This document shows positions 29,437-40,850 of a stretch of 45,000 nt of DNA, in pieces; positions within the stretch are counted from its first letter, which is position 1; every line of letters begins with the position of its first letter. The notes beneath the pieces are model-generated. The model was not told where the DNA came from. It ran no database searches and was given only the letters and a program-made list of their open reading frames with translations. The stretch covers positions 122,501-167,500 of the forward strand of contig WBZZ01001196.1 in assembly GCA_019918135.1 (NCBI GenBank), in the 5' to 3' direction. Both the position numbers and the translations under genes were made by a program. The DNA is from Paulinella micropora. Taxonomy: Eukaryota; Cercozoa; Imbricatea; Euglyphida; Paulinellidae.

Positions 29437-29871
29437 ATGCCTCGGGTGAAAGGCTCCGTAGGCGATGGCTTAGATCGTTTTGCCTTAAACACTCCGACTG
29501 CCTGCCTAGTCAACTGGAATGCAGATGATGACTGGACTGCTACGGAGCACACAGCAGACTTCAAAGACACGTTGCCTGCTGGAATGACATACATTGCCAC
29601 CAGCGCACACAGCTGGAAACCGGGATACAAGCCCGATATTCATGTCGAATTGTTAGACCAGCTACAATTCATACTGCGGGTATGCTGCGCGCAACATGAA
29701 GCTGAGGATTGGAAAGACCTGCTGGAGGAGATCGACACACAGTCGGATATCTTCAGCGAGTGCGACTTGAAGCAGTGTCATACTCACGAACATGAACACT
29801 CCTATAACGAATTTTTCGCTGATAAGGCGCAGTCGTTCTGGGTACTCCTGAATGTTCACACTTCAAGGTAG
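29437..29871 (+). CDS. Unclassified 144-codon ORF upstream of gypsy integrase
   Basis: Not recognised. Starts MPRVKGSVGDGLDRFAL and contains LVNWNADDDWTAT, DIHVELLDQLQFILRV, a Cys/His-rich stretch (CDLKQCHTHEHEHS) and NEFFADKAQSFWVLL. The His-rich part is acidic on one side and could bind metal, but no known zinc-finger spacing fits. It precedes the integrase region in the same orientation with no stop-free link, so it may be a piece of the gypsy element or of a host gene. Confidence 0.4.
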   Translation: MPRVKGSVGDGLDRFALNTPTACLVNWNADDDWTATEHTADFKDTLPAGMTYIATSAHSWKPGYKPDIHVELLDQLQFILRVCCAQHEAEDWKDLLEEIDTQSDIFSECDLKQCHTHEHEHSYNEFFADKAQSFWVLLNVHTSR

Positions 29872-29943
29872 GCGATTATCGCGGCCGCCGAACAAACGCA
29901 ACTAGCAAGGGGACACATAAGCATAATCACCAGCGCCCTTCAG

Positions 29944-31235
29944 TTGAACGAATTGGATATGACAATGGCGAGCCCCGCAGTATTTTGTCAGTTGGCAAAT
30001 AGCTCTAAGGATTGGTGCCCCTTCATTGCTCACGCAATCGATCTCATTAAGAATCCTGAAACTCGAGAGATAAGAGCACACAAGAAGACTATGACCTGGC
30101 ACGACGACCTCCTGTGGTATAAGTGTACCGGCTGCAAGTGGGAAAAGACGCAGTCGAAGTGGACACTTTGGGTTCCACCAGAATTACGACAGGTGATCTT
30201 AGTAGCCACGCACCGATCCGCGCTCAACTCCCACACGTGAAGTGATAAGATGTCATCATTGGTTTATATCACGCAGGTTCTGGTGGCACGGTATGCAGAA
30301 GTCCATCGCCGACATAGTTGACGCATTTGAACACTGCAAACAAAGCAAAACACTGCACAACAATGCTCAAAGGTGCCTTTACTGTGAATATAAGCTTGTT
30401 GAGAATTTGTTCGAGACACTGCACATCGACTATGTAGGACCATTACCACGATCGGAAACCAACAATTATCGGTACATTCTAACGGCAATAGACCGTTTTT
30501 CGAACTATGTGTTCGCGGTGCATGTTAAGGAAAAGGATGCGGAATCGACATGCGAGGCGTTAGCCGACCAAGTCTTTCGATATACAGGGGTACCGAAAAA
30601 TGTGTACAGCGACCGGGGATCGGAGTTCACCAACGATGTCTCGGCTCGGTTGTCCGCAGTGTGGGGCTTCAAGTGGAAAAACTTCATTGCATACTCACCA
30701 GAAAGCAACTGCAAGATTGAGATGGTACACAGGCCGCTCAAAGCCGCCCTTCAACAGTATTGTCGCGATAATCAACACATCTGGCACAAGGTCTTGCCAT
30801 CATTTGTGTTTTCCATGAACAACACCGCATCGAGTGCACTGGCCATGGGTGGAAAAGCCACAGCCTGACAGGCGCTTCCCCCAACCTCCTGGTATACGGG
30901 CAGCACCTGAGAATTCCGGAGGAGTTGGTGTTACCGAACCTCCCGGAAGGCGGCTTCTTGGAACACGACGAACTCATGGCTTGTCGCCTACGGGTCATGG
31001 CAGAAGCCAGACACTACCTTATAAAGGCACGGTAGGCAGAAGAAGCCCACAACCGCAACCAACAGACACCGACCAAAACCAAGTATGAGTCGGGGGAATA
31101 TCATGCGGGAGGCTTAGTCTTTCTGTATGTACCCCAGGTACCCAATTTGGTAAGCGTCAAACTCTTTCCGATGTGGCAAGGCCCATACAATTTGGTGGAA
31201 CAGGTAGGTGCTTTGACATATATACCGAATTCAAG
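29944..31235 (+). pseudogene. Ty3/gypsy integrase
   Basis: First frame (to a TGA at 30238-30240): DDLLWYKCTGCKWEK, LWVPPELRQVILVATHRS, the usual lead-in to the zinc-binding part. After a frame change: RRFWWHGMQKSIADIV and HCKQSKT (HHCC-like), then the DDE core with Asp in LHIDYVGPLPRS, Asp in VYSDRGSEFTND and Glu in CKIEMVHRPLKAAL. A TGA at 30866-30868 and a shift next to a run of six C residues lead to LLVYGQHLRIPEEL and, past a TAG near 31033 (CAG-type), GLVFLYVP and KLFPMWQGPYNLVEQVG, the GPY/F module. No RT is adjacent, so the element is 5'-truncated or rearranged. Confidence 0.85.
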
Positions 31236-31246
31236 GAAAGAGTAAG

Positions 31247-32040
31247 ATGCTGGTTGTGCACGTTCGGCGGTTGAATCCCATGCTTGGTCGTAACGAAACG
31301 ATGACGGAGGCGATACAGAAGCTGGAGCTCATTCTACGGGTCCCACCCAAGCGCCGAGACAAGACGGCCGAGGCGAAGGAGAACCCGGAACAACCCTTAC
31401 CCGCCGCAGCCAGGGGGAGCGATCAGAACAGCGACGAAACCCAGGAGGTTGAGGCTGACCACGCCGATGCTTCTGAAGGGATGCTTCTGAAGGGGACGCC
31501 ATTGCAGCGAAACCGACCAACCACCTGTAATCGGAACAGGAAGAGAACCGGTGCCGAGACGACCACCAGCCGAGGTCGGACGACGACGTGAAGACCATAT
31601 ATACACTGGCACGTCGGGAAGACAACGACTTCTTTCTCATGAAAGTGAGGGAGTGGGAGCCGCAGACTCGGGTCACGCGCGCGAATAAGGCGATCAAAGC
31701 CGAGCCACCCGTACTGCAGTTCTACCGTTCACACCAGGACCTCGACGAGCCGGAATCACGGACATTCTATCCGGTGTTCCGCGACTCGAATCAAGTCGAA
31801 ACGTTCTGGAAAACCATCAAGGACAAATCCGAAGGCTACACGCCCTGGCAAATACAGGCGTGGCCTAGGATGGTGTTAGATTACCCATTCAACCTACAGC
31901 ACGGTCGAATCCCCATACGAGTGTGGGATGAGATAGCAGCCGAGGGCATAGTGACCCAGCTCATCGGGGCACCACCACCAGGCACATACAAAAAGGCCAA
32001 ATTGGGGCAAGTGAAGAAGCGCAAACGCGGCCTAGCCTAG
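31247..32040 (+). pseudogene. C-terminal extension of the gypsy polyprotein
   Basis: MLVVHVRRLNPMLGR is the standard end of the GPY/F region. A Glu/Ala/Arg-rich linker follows, with a 15-base duplication giving EGMLLKG. From 31588, in the same relative position, a frame of 150 codons reads DNDFFLMKVREWEPQT, FYPVFRDSNQVETFWK, GYTPWQIQAWPRMVLDYPF and ends in a basic KKAKLGQVKKRKRG. No chromodomain signature is visible. The basic tail could be a nuclear localisation or chromatin-targeting signal. A frame change near 31590 separates the two parts. Confidence 0.55.
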
Positions 32041-32564
32041 CATGCAGTGTAACACCTCATTAGCATAGCAACCTCGGGTAGTATGCGAGATCCAACAGCC
32101 TGCACTACAGTCAGAAACTAGCCAAAGGAAGGGACAAAGGTTTGGATCCCACATCAGAATGTTAAAACACTACCTAAGTTCATTCTTCTTAGAGATACTA
32201 TTAGCAAGGGAGAGCTTAAGATGACATGATACACGGGAAAAGACCCTGCCTTACCTACCGTGAGGTGTGACGGCCCTGAAGGTATCTTGACGGGCTAGTA
32301 GCTGGTGTACCACCAGGGGTCGGAATAGTTTCCGGCTAGCTACATTGACGCGCAGTAATGCCCGTTAGGTAGTTGGCATTGCACATCATAACCACCTCCT
32401 CCTGAGTTGCATACCCGCCTCCCGCGGCAATGGCATGAGTGGTATATCAAAAGCTATTCTCCACAGAGTGTCTTAGATATTATTCTCGCCCCTGTTTGCT
32501 CTTTGTTTGGATGGAGGGCTCTAAGGAACCCATAGCCCTACATACGTAAGCAAAAATATCCCAC

Positions 32565-32632
<68 letters not shown>

Positions 32633-32886
32633 TGTCTCGATATACCGCCGGAAAATCGCGCAATGAGGTGATGGCGTAGAGACGCGGACAGCGAAGACAT
32701 TCGGGGCACGGGTGCACCCGCGTTGTCACGCTGTTGACATGCGATAGAACTCAGCAGAACGTCGAACATCGACACATGAACACAACACACACCGCACATT
32801 GCTCGTTGTGCTTGGGCTGATATACATACATACATATATACAAACTCACGGATACAATATTACGTGATATAGGCACCTGCCGGTGT
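32041..32886 (+). other. Gene-free spacer with (ATA)n microsatellite
   Basis: No coding signal. (ATA/TAA)n spans about 32563-32633. Sequence around 32264-32400 (gtgaggtgtgacgg..., ccaccaggggtcgg...) is not repeated in the window. Confidence 0.55.
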
Positions 32887-35532
32887 ATGTTCGGCACTGG
32901 ACATCTGGTGGAGCAATACCTGGGATTCATCTTGGCTTGCGTGGCTTCGATCCTGGTGATACTAATAGTACACCTAGGATTACAGGCGATCGCGGGTGAG
33001 GGACAACGGCCTCCCTCCCTTGCGCAAAACAATCCGGCGGGAACGATCCCGGCGACGAGCCCGGTGGCGGACCAGCATCGCGAAGCCGGGCAACAGGACG
33101 GACTAGACCCACCTGGAGAAGGAAACTTCAGGTGCGGATACACTCACAACTCACCAGAGGGGACACCCCACATAACAATGACAACTCCGAACAGTAGTGC
33201 AAAGGACCACACCAGCAAGAGCGCACGGGAGAGCGAAACCCTGGAGCTCGAACCTCGCAGTTCAAATAGACCGCTCACACCCGCCCGACACTCACGTGGC
33301 ACAACTCCGGCTAGTGTTGTGACCATGGCCACAACGGCATCCCCACGGGGAGACACTGAGGTCGAGTCGGAGATGCTGACGACCCCTGTGAAGTCATCGG
33401 CTGACAAGGGGGAGGAACCGACTGAGGATACACCTTCATCTCCACCGACGGATTAGGACGTCAATCCCAAAGGGCTGAAGACCCCTAGACACACGGGATA
33501 CGCGTGGGATGAGGACGAAGAGGAGAATCTATACCCGCCTTCTAGCCCGACTAGGCAGGAGCGCAGGGAGGAACTCCGCTGACAATACTGGAGAAAAGTC
33601 GGGGGCGAAGATAGACTTAAGCCCGACAAATATAGTGAAGGACTGAACCCGCCCGAACAGAAACGGCCTAATGACCAACCGCACGTCAGGGACTTGGCGT
33701 ATCAGCATCAACGCTGCCCGCCGCCTGAACCGACTGCGCACTGGGGCCGGGACGAAGTCTTCACTGCATACTTCCATGCTTCCGACAATATATTCGGGGT
33801 GCATGGGCCGATCGACCGACCGATCTATGTCTTTTCGGAATGTGGCCCGGTACCACTGCGGTCATATAGAAGTTTGGCGCTTGGCGTGCTCAGGCCCTAC
33901 CGCATCGACACGGACACGATGTTGAGAGGTATGGAGCTACCCTTGCTACAGCTCCCAGAACGGGAAAGGGAGGAATACGAGAAACCGGAGCGATACGCAT
34001 ACGACCCGATGACGCGTAGAATACACCGAATCTACCCCCCTTATCCTGACATTACGGATGCGGAGCGCAGGTTAAGGCTGCAATGCCAGGCGATAGCGCA
34101 CACAACTAACTTCAGAACGTACCCGTTCAGACCATCTCAGGAACCGTATCGGATGCGGTTGGTGGGTAATCAGGTTAATTGGGTCCCAGACCCGCACTTG
34201 TTCGAGAAAAACCCTCGCAAGGTTAACCTACCACCACCACCACCACCAGGGGTTGACGAGCGGGGCATTCCGCCGTCCAATCCATCCGCGAGGTACGTTC
34301 CCACCACAAAATATAATGTCCTACGGGTGCAGTGAGGGTACGAAACAACGCGGAGGGGTATACCCGAGATGCTCTCGGACATGGCACCTCACAGAAAGAG
34401 CGTACATGTCGCCCGAGCGATACGGGCCCTACCGATGCCCAGATCACGCGTACGACACACAATTGCGAGCCAGCGTGACACCGTCGCCGGTGTACAACCC
34501 GGAGTTGGCCACGTGGCTACCACGTCAGAACCCGTTACCGGGTATTGTTCCGTACACGCGGGTGGCCGCTGAAGCTGAGAAATTTACAAAACACCTGTTC
34601 GAGCAAGCCAAGACGCTGCGAGGATGGGTTGGATTGGATGACCATCAGCGAGCGCACGCCCTTCGATACTACGGTATCTTGAAAGTGCCTAGACAGCTGC
34701 TTGAGCCATACGAACTCCGAATGTTGCAGCGGTCGCAGGAGCATATCAATGCTTACTACAGACTACTCGAAATGTCGGATATCCCACTGCCTGCGGAGGT
34801 TAGGGCGTACAGAGCCTACTACCTTCGGGACAAACACGACAACCCCTGGGACCTTGGAGTTGAGGGGAATGTGTTAGCGTACTATAGGAAGGTCTTATGC
34901 ATACCCACGCCTTCTGCACCTCCTGTATAGGCCGCTGAGCACACGACACCGAATACCTGCGCGTTTCCGAGATGCGGCTCGGGTGCAACAGCAGTATTAC
35001 ATACGGTTCCAATCGGAGCATCGACTCTCGTGGCTGCTTACGATACACCTGCAGTTGACGAGGAGCGGCGACCCAAAAACATCCCGCATAGCCAATCAGT
35101 TAGCCGACCCTGACGAGAACGTACCCAACACGTATCGAGAACGGGTGCAAGGTTTCTAACAATGTGGTCGACGGCTCAGGGCTCAGGACGGACTAGGTTG
35201 GGACAGAGTTATCCAAAACGATGAATTTCGATGGCACAGTCGGACTCAGGCGTTAGACTATATTTACCACTATCGACATCAGTGGCCGCACTGTCGACAA
35301 CAGTACGAATACCAACTGGGGGGGGATCATTAGAGACCTCTACCCAGCGCCACAGCATTCGGTAGTCGGGAAAGACTTGTCCTGGTCGGAGGCGGAGGCT
35401 TGGAAGGCACGCTTGAACCAAGAGATAGACTTACCAGCGGAGGAACAACCCGGCTGGAGGTGGCAACCACCATCACCGTCTAGCGAAGAGCAGTTCATGG
35501 ACTCCCTCGAGCATGAATGCTTCGACGAATAA
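32887..35532 (+). pseudogene. Long unclassified ORF with one membrane segment
   Basis: About 870 codons in + orientation, broken by stops (TAG 33454-33456, a TGA near 33580, TGA 34333-34335) and frame changes near 34335, 34940, 35155 and 35335. It begins MFGTGHLVEQY, then a strong membrane segment (GFILACVASILVILIVHL, residues about 12-30), a Ser/Thr/Pro-rich stretch, and a long region rich in Arg, Tyr and Pro (YPPYPDITDAERRLR, NQVNWVPDPHLFEKNP, NPELATWLPRQNPLPG, HALRYYGILKVPRQLLEPYE, AEVRAYRAYYLRD). It ends near EEQFMDSLEHECFDE. Not recognised. Position after a gypsy pol suggests a third ORF (env-like) or the gag of another element; neither is proven. Confidence 0.5.
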
Positions 35533-37087
35533 GCAAAGACACGTTTTAAGACCCAGAACAGTGGGTTGTACATATCACTAGACACTTACACCTTCGCAGA
35601 AGCGAAGTAGACACTTGCCGGGTGGCATTAAGAAAATATCTGCAGACAACCAAACCAAACAAACAAAGCCTAATACGCCAATGGCACCCTTGACACTGGC
35701 ATAGCGTCCCTTCATTCCAAAAATGGACGAGGTTGCCCGGAGGTTCTCTTCATTTCAGATGGGAAATTCTCGGTAATCTCAGGACCACAGATCCTTAGGG
35801 GGGTACCAGAGATGTATGCAGGTCAGAGACCTCGGAAAGGCACGGCGGAGGGACAAGGCGACGGGATGGTATGACAGCAGCACGTTTATTGCCGTTGTAC
35901 GTCCATGACAGATCGCGATAGAAGAGGGGCAGGAGATAGTTCAAAATTCAAATTCAAATTTGAATTCGAAGGACTCCAAACTCAAATTTGTATTTGTAAG
36001 GCGCATGACGTACAAACGGAATGAAGGGCAGAGCCCAACGGTGAAGGATCAGACAAGACTACTGCTCACGGGCTGTCAGCGTTTGCTCAATGGGGTGACT
36101 CCTCATGATCAGGAGTCGGACATCCAGGAGGAAACGGATCCGGGCAGGAAGCTCTCAACCGACGATATTTACCAATCTACCCCTATTTACTACGGTTCCC
36201 GTATAAGACGGGGAGGGGGGATTGTAGGCGCAGATAAGTAAATATTCGACCTTTTCTTATACCCCTATACACAGTGGTGTATAGATGAACTGTACTGATC
36301 TCTTCAAGATATGGTTATATCAGTTTTTATTTATATACTGTTGAGCCGGTTGAAAACGATAATATTAAGTCAAGTAACCGGTACTACTTTTTACACATGA
36401 TAACATTATCGTTAGGGGTGACAGTGGAAAATGCCTCTCTTTTTCCCTTTTGCTGCTTGGCTCTGACAGTCTCCTACCGTGATTTTCCCACCATACTGAT
36501 TTCCTCTCTTTTACCAGAAGGAAGATTAGGTTATTATCAGAGTGCTTTGAATTAATTCATTGGACTCAGACCCCGGCTTGCATTAAATATTATTCTTTTG
36601 AACCTAATTTTGAACCTAACCGACAAAAGCACAGAGGTTTTGGCACCTTTCGGGAGGAGATTTTGAGGGGATTTGCGTGTGGAACTTGCTTAGAGTCACA
36701 AGTTTGTAGCTCTCCAGTACTACATGACAGAATGTGTATTCCCCAGTGACTTGATTTTTAATAATATGTAAATCCATTTTTAATAATATGTAAATCCAAG
36801 TCGATATATATCGTATGAAAGGCAAACTTTCAAGTTTACTGACTAATTAAAAATATCGGATCTGTATATATTGATTTCCATATATCATTGTTAATATATA
36901 CCTGAGTAAAAAACTTTAATTAATATTATATATATGTATATATATATCATATGTATAAAAAAGTTAAGTGTATAGAAAACGTTGAAAGTATTAATCAGTA
37001 TTAAAACAGTTAAGCATATAAAAAAAGTTGAAAGTATAAATATAAAAAAAGTTCAACGTATACAAAAAGTTACAGTAAAATTATTTG
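35533..37087 (+). other. Gene-free, increasingly AT-rich stretch
   Basis: No domain content in any frame. It holds a self-complementary patch near 35950 (aaattcaaatttgaattcg), an exact 22-base tandem duplication (36754-36797) and repeated aaaaagtt.aa.gtata motifs near 36958-37070. It may include the 3' end of the preceding element. Confidence 0.5.
36754..36797 (+). repeat. 22-base perfect tandem duplication
   Basis: Two exact copies (36754-36775 and 36776-36797) of atttttaataatatgtaaat plus cc. Confidence 0.9.
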
Positions 37088-37272
37088 TGAGACTAACTTA
37101 ATAATCTGCCGTATACTTGCTGTGTCCTACAGTAGATACTTTATTGAGAAAAGGGCGCCAAGGGACGGCCCGATTATACACTAGGCCGGACATACATAAT
37201 GGCTCTAACGACACACATTACATATGCCGGCCCATACTGACTATCCGGTAAATTATATTAATAGGTCTAACA
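37088..37272 (-). repeat. Probable 3' LTR of the copia element
   Basis: On the minus strand it starts TGTTAGACC immediately after the polypurine tract, the usual copia arrangement, and includes AATAAA (complement at 37140-37145) as a possible poly(A) signal. The inner edge at 37272 is firm. The outer edge at 37088, where a TG...CA end is possible, is a guess because the second LTR is not in the window. Confidence 0.55.
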
Positions 37273-37280
37273 CTCCCCCT
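37273..37280 (-). promoter_or_regulatory. Polypurine tract of the copia element
   Basis: Minus strand AGGGGGAG directly abuts TGTTAG. This is the plus-strand priming site expected between pol and the 3' LTR, and matches the common copia form. Confidence 0.7.
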
Positions 37281-38265
37281 GGATCAAAGTAAATTATTAA
37301 ATTCACTGTAGGTCCTAATACATCTATTCTGTGAAAATTATAAAAACACAGACTTAAAGCATAATAATATTACTCACTCTTACCCTCACTCTCTCCAAGA
37401 GGTTATGTCGATGGTGGCTACCCGGCTTGCTAGGGCAAGTATGCATCAACTAGATTACATACAGGGCAGCTCCCCCCAGTCAAGCTAGGCCTGGTCGACG
37501 AGAAGAGGATTAGGTCCTACGCACCCCCTATCCTATGTTGAGTAACATTATGTATGTAACGCAAGTACGGTATGGTCATAATACACACATAATATTGATA
37601 TATATATGATCACGTAAGTAGCCGTAATTTCTAAAAATAAGATATATGATCATGTATCCATCTGTACTGATCTATCAAAAGGTATGATCAACTTGAACTA
37701 TGTATATTACTTATCTATCCGGTAGTATGAATTTATAAATTTGACAGCGCTTCCCGTAGAGGGGTATAAAAAGAACATAAAATAATATAATATATATATG
37801 AACAAAAACACGATATCTGTAATTATCCGCCTGTCTGGTACATCCGGCTGGTCTGACGTACTTCCGTGTTGTTCCACACTCCCGTGTGGCACGTTCACCG
37901 ACCAGCCGGACTCCATGTCGGCTTCTTATAGATTTTTATGTATATAAGTGTATAGAGATAGAAGTTGAAATGAAGCGAACACAAGGGACGAGATTTACAA
38001 TTAGTTATTTCAAATTGAGAAACTGATAGGTAAATCAGTTTGACAACCTGAAGTACTAATGTCTTTTCCGGCGCCAGAGCTCATTGCTCATTCCATCATT
38101 CTGGGGCCGGTTACTCGCTACCGGGCCCAGTCCGTCGGCACTCGTCTATTCGTTCACCTGTACAACTTATGTGTAATATGCGAGAAAATCATTGTATGAC
38201 ACACCCCGGGAATATAAACGAAGTTCAAGATGATAAGCCTTACTAATACGGGAATTGATCGGGTT
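37281..38265 (-). other. Non-coding stretch between pol and the polypurine tract
   Basis: About 1 kb without a frame, longer than usual for copia. It contains a nested hairpin (37843-37910): outer arms tccggctggtc / gaccagccgga, 11 perfect pairs, and an inner ccacac/gtgtgg stem. Confidence 0.5.
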
Positions 38266-38925
38266 TTATCCTGAATTTAGCGCAATTTTCCTACTAAGCA
38301 CAACGGAGATTTTTCCAGCCAGGTAATTGAATTTATCTACAGTAAAATGTATTTTGGTGAATACATCTGCGATATTTTCCTCCGTAGGGACCCGGAATAG
38401 TTTGACCTTTCCTTCTCTCACGAGTTGCGCTAGAAGGTGGTACCGAACCTCTATGTGCTTGGTCCTAGCTTCCCCTAGCCCTTTCTCCGATAATAATATC
38501 GTTCCTTCGTTATCTTCGAAGAGAGGAGTAGGGCCTTCAAGATTTATTCCGATATCCCGTAAAGTTTGTTGTAATGCAAGGAGTTCTCTGACGCCTCATT
38601 TGCTGAAACAGTCTCGGATTCTAATGTAGATTGAGCTATCACGGATTGCAGTTTAGAAAACCACGAAATTGGTGTCCCGTTGAATAGTAACGTATCCGGA
38701 CCTTGATTTTCGCGAGTTCTTATCCCCCGCAAAATCCGAGTCTACAAATCCGACTATCGGTTGTTCCGCGATAATTCTGTCTACATTAGAGAGAACTTGC
38801 ACGCTGAACATGTCCAATCCGGGTATTGCGGGTTTCCCAACGATATCATCGATTGCATTGGCCGCTGCGCAAGATTTCAGGTTAGGTTTCCAAGTTTCCG
38901 GAGGTTTAGGGACCGAGAAATTAGT
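38266..38925 (-). pseudogene. Copia RNase H
   Basis: On the minus strand: GFVDSDFAGDKNSRKS (first Asp), then a one-base shift into LLFNGTPISWFSKLQSV, AQSTLESETVSANEAS (Glu), and another frame with ELLALQQTLRDIGI, PLFEDNEGTILLSEKG (Asp), KHIEVRYHLLAQLV (last acidic/His region) and LFRVPTEENIADVFTK, the standard copia ending. It stops at 38266-38268. All catalytic residues are present, spread over at least three frames. Confidence 0.85.
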
Positions 38926-40850
38926 TTATAGCAACTTCCGTAAATTTCGATCTCCTCTCCTGAAAAATAGCGCTCGCGGGGTCAGAAGCCACAAGAACAT
39001 CCTGTGCACCATAGCATAAGACATCTCCGGGTTAGGGACTTGGGACTTAGCTGCTATACTTAAAGGGAATATAAGGAGTGGCCGAGTATGGACAGCCAAA
39101 AAGATAAGCATCCCTATCAGGCATCTAAGATCATAGCGTAATAGGCGATGGTCCTTCTTTAGGGGAGCGGGGTTATCAGAAGTGAATGGCGTTTTAGCCG
39201 GTATCTCCTTCATATAACCCAACTCCTCTAAGATCAACAACTCATACTTACGCTGATGCAGAGTAATCCCCTTTTCAGTCTGGATGATCTGAATGTTTTT
39301 GAATTCGGTGGCTTTGCCTAGGTCCTTGCACCGGAAGCCTCTCTTTTCGAACAACTTCACCATCTTGATGTGCCTTTCTTGTGATGCAGCGTGGCAGCCA
39401 TCATCGACGTGAAAGGACCAGTTGGGTAGTTTGGGGGCTACTCCCATGCTTTACGAAAGAGGCCCTGTCTAGCGTGAGGGGCTTGAATTCGTGTTCAGTA
39501 ATGAGCTCCCCAGACAGTACGTTGTACCAAAGACGGCCTGCCTCCGGATGACCGTATAGAGCCTTCTTCAGAAGCCAGACATAGTCTGCCGTCTGAAATT
39601 CGGCCGGCGGTTTGACATATATGTCATATGGGAGATTCGCGTGCAGATAAGCGGTCGTGAAATCAATCAGCCATAAGTCTATTCCGAAAAAGGCTGCATA
39701 GGCTACCATGAGCAAAATGGTCCTGTGCTGGGCTGTGGGGGTGTAAGTCTTTTTGGGGTTGTACTGAGCGCCTCTTAGGGTTATCAGGGCTTTGTGGAAT
39801 TCATCCGCAGTACCTTGTTGTTTTACCGTATCTATCCATTTTATAGGAATGATTGGTGTGCCCGACATTTTCGCTTCGCTCACTTTTCGCCAAACAAACG
39901 GTTTTAGTTTTTTGAGCTGTTCGAATTCCTTCTGTCTAGCTTGCTTACGGTCTTTTGGTTTTTGTACCACTGGGAATTCTGGGAATTTCTCACTCACGAG
40001 ACAATACTCCGCCCGATTTTGAATCTCCCGGGCACATACCGCGACATGAGCCCTCGTCCTCTTTCCAGTGGTAATGTTTTCACGTGCAATTTCCGCCTGT
40101 TCGTGTGATCTCCATCCCGGTTTATGTGCCGCTCTCTGCCCCTCTACCCTCTCCCTCTCCCCCTCGACAAACGAAAATTCCGAGGTGACCTCAATCCCGG
40201 GATCGTTAGTATTGAGGTCCGAATCAGGATTTTTGTTGGTCGACAAGGGTGGTGGTGCGGTTGTGGCTTTTTGCTCACGCGATTCGGATATAGGTTCTGA
40301 CTGTTGCGGGGCTTTGGCATCTTTGACGATTTCTGTGTCTAATATCTTATCCGTAACGCCGTTGTCAAACAAGACACTATGCGCGGGAAAGCGTTTAGAT
40401 TTACGGGTAACGGGAGCAGACGGGGCTGTTGCTGTCCCCCGTCGTATCGCCGTCTCCCATTTATCCCCGTAAATTAATCTAGCCCACTGCTCCCCGAAAG
40501 CCCTTGCCGGGATTTCCACATACGTTCCGGACAACCGCTGTCTTCCTTTGGGCTTAAGCCCCCTTCTTGCTTCTTTATGCTCATCACTCGGCTGAGCAAC
40601 TTTGGGACTCGGAGGCTCTAAGGGGGGCGGGCTCGTGCTCACGAACACCGGTGCCTCTTCTGCCTCGCTATCCTCGTCAGTTTTTGTGTCGAGCGACTCA
40701 TCAGGGGGGATTCCAGAGTGAGGGTCGGAGCGGAAGGGGGATTTCCTACCGGGAGACTTCCTCCCCCTGCCGGAATCTCTCATCCTGGGTCCTCCCCTGA
40801 AACGGTTCCTTGATCTTCTGGGGTCATTTGTTGCGATAGGGGAGGGGGGG
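38926..40850 (-). pseudogene. Copia reverse transcriptase and upstream linker
   Basis: The frame ending at 39401 begins with an integrase-RT linker rich in Pro, Ser and Arg (from about 40850), then FVWRKVSEAKMSGTP, IKWIDTVKQQGTADEF, YTPTAQHRTILLMV, LIDFTTAYLHANLPYDIYV (motif near 39640) and WLLKKALYGHPEAGRLWY. A shift near 39440 leads to WSFHVDDGCH (catalytic VDD), KDLGKATEFKNIQI, TLHQRKYELLILEELGY and the connection (LIGMLIFLAVHTRPLL). Catalytic Asp residues are intact. The shift lies next to a run of C residues. Confidence 0.85.

Noticed and set aside
35960..36241. 93-codon plus-strand ORF as a gene
   Set aside because: No homology visible, and it starts in an AT-rich self-complementary patch; likely chance or LTR sequence.
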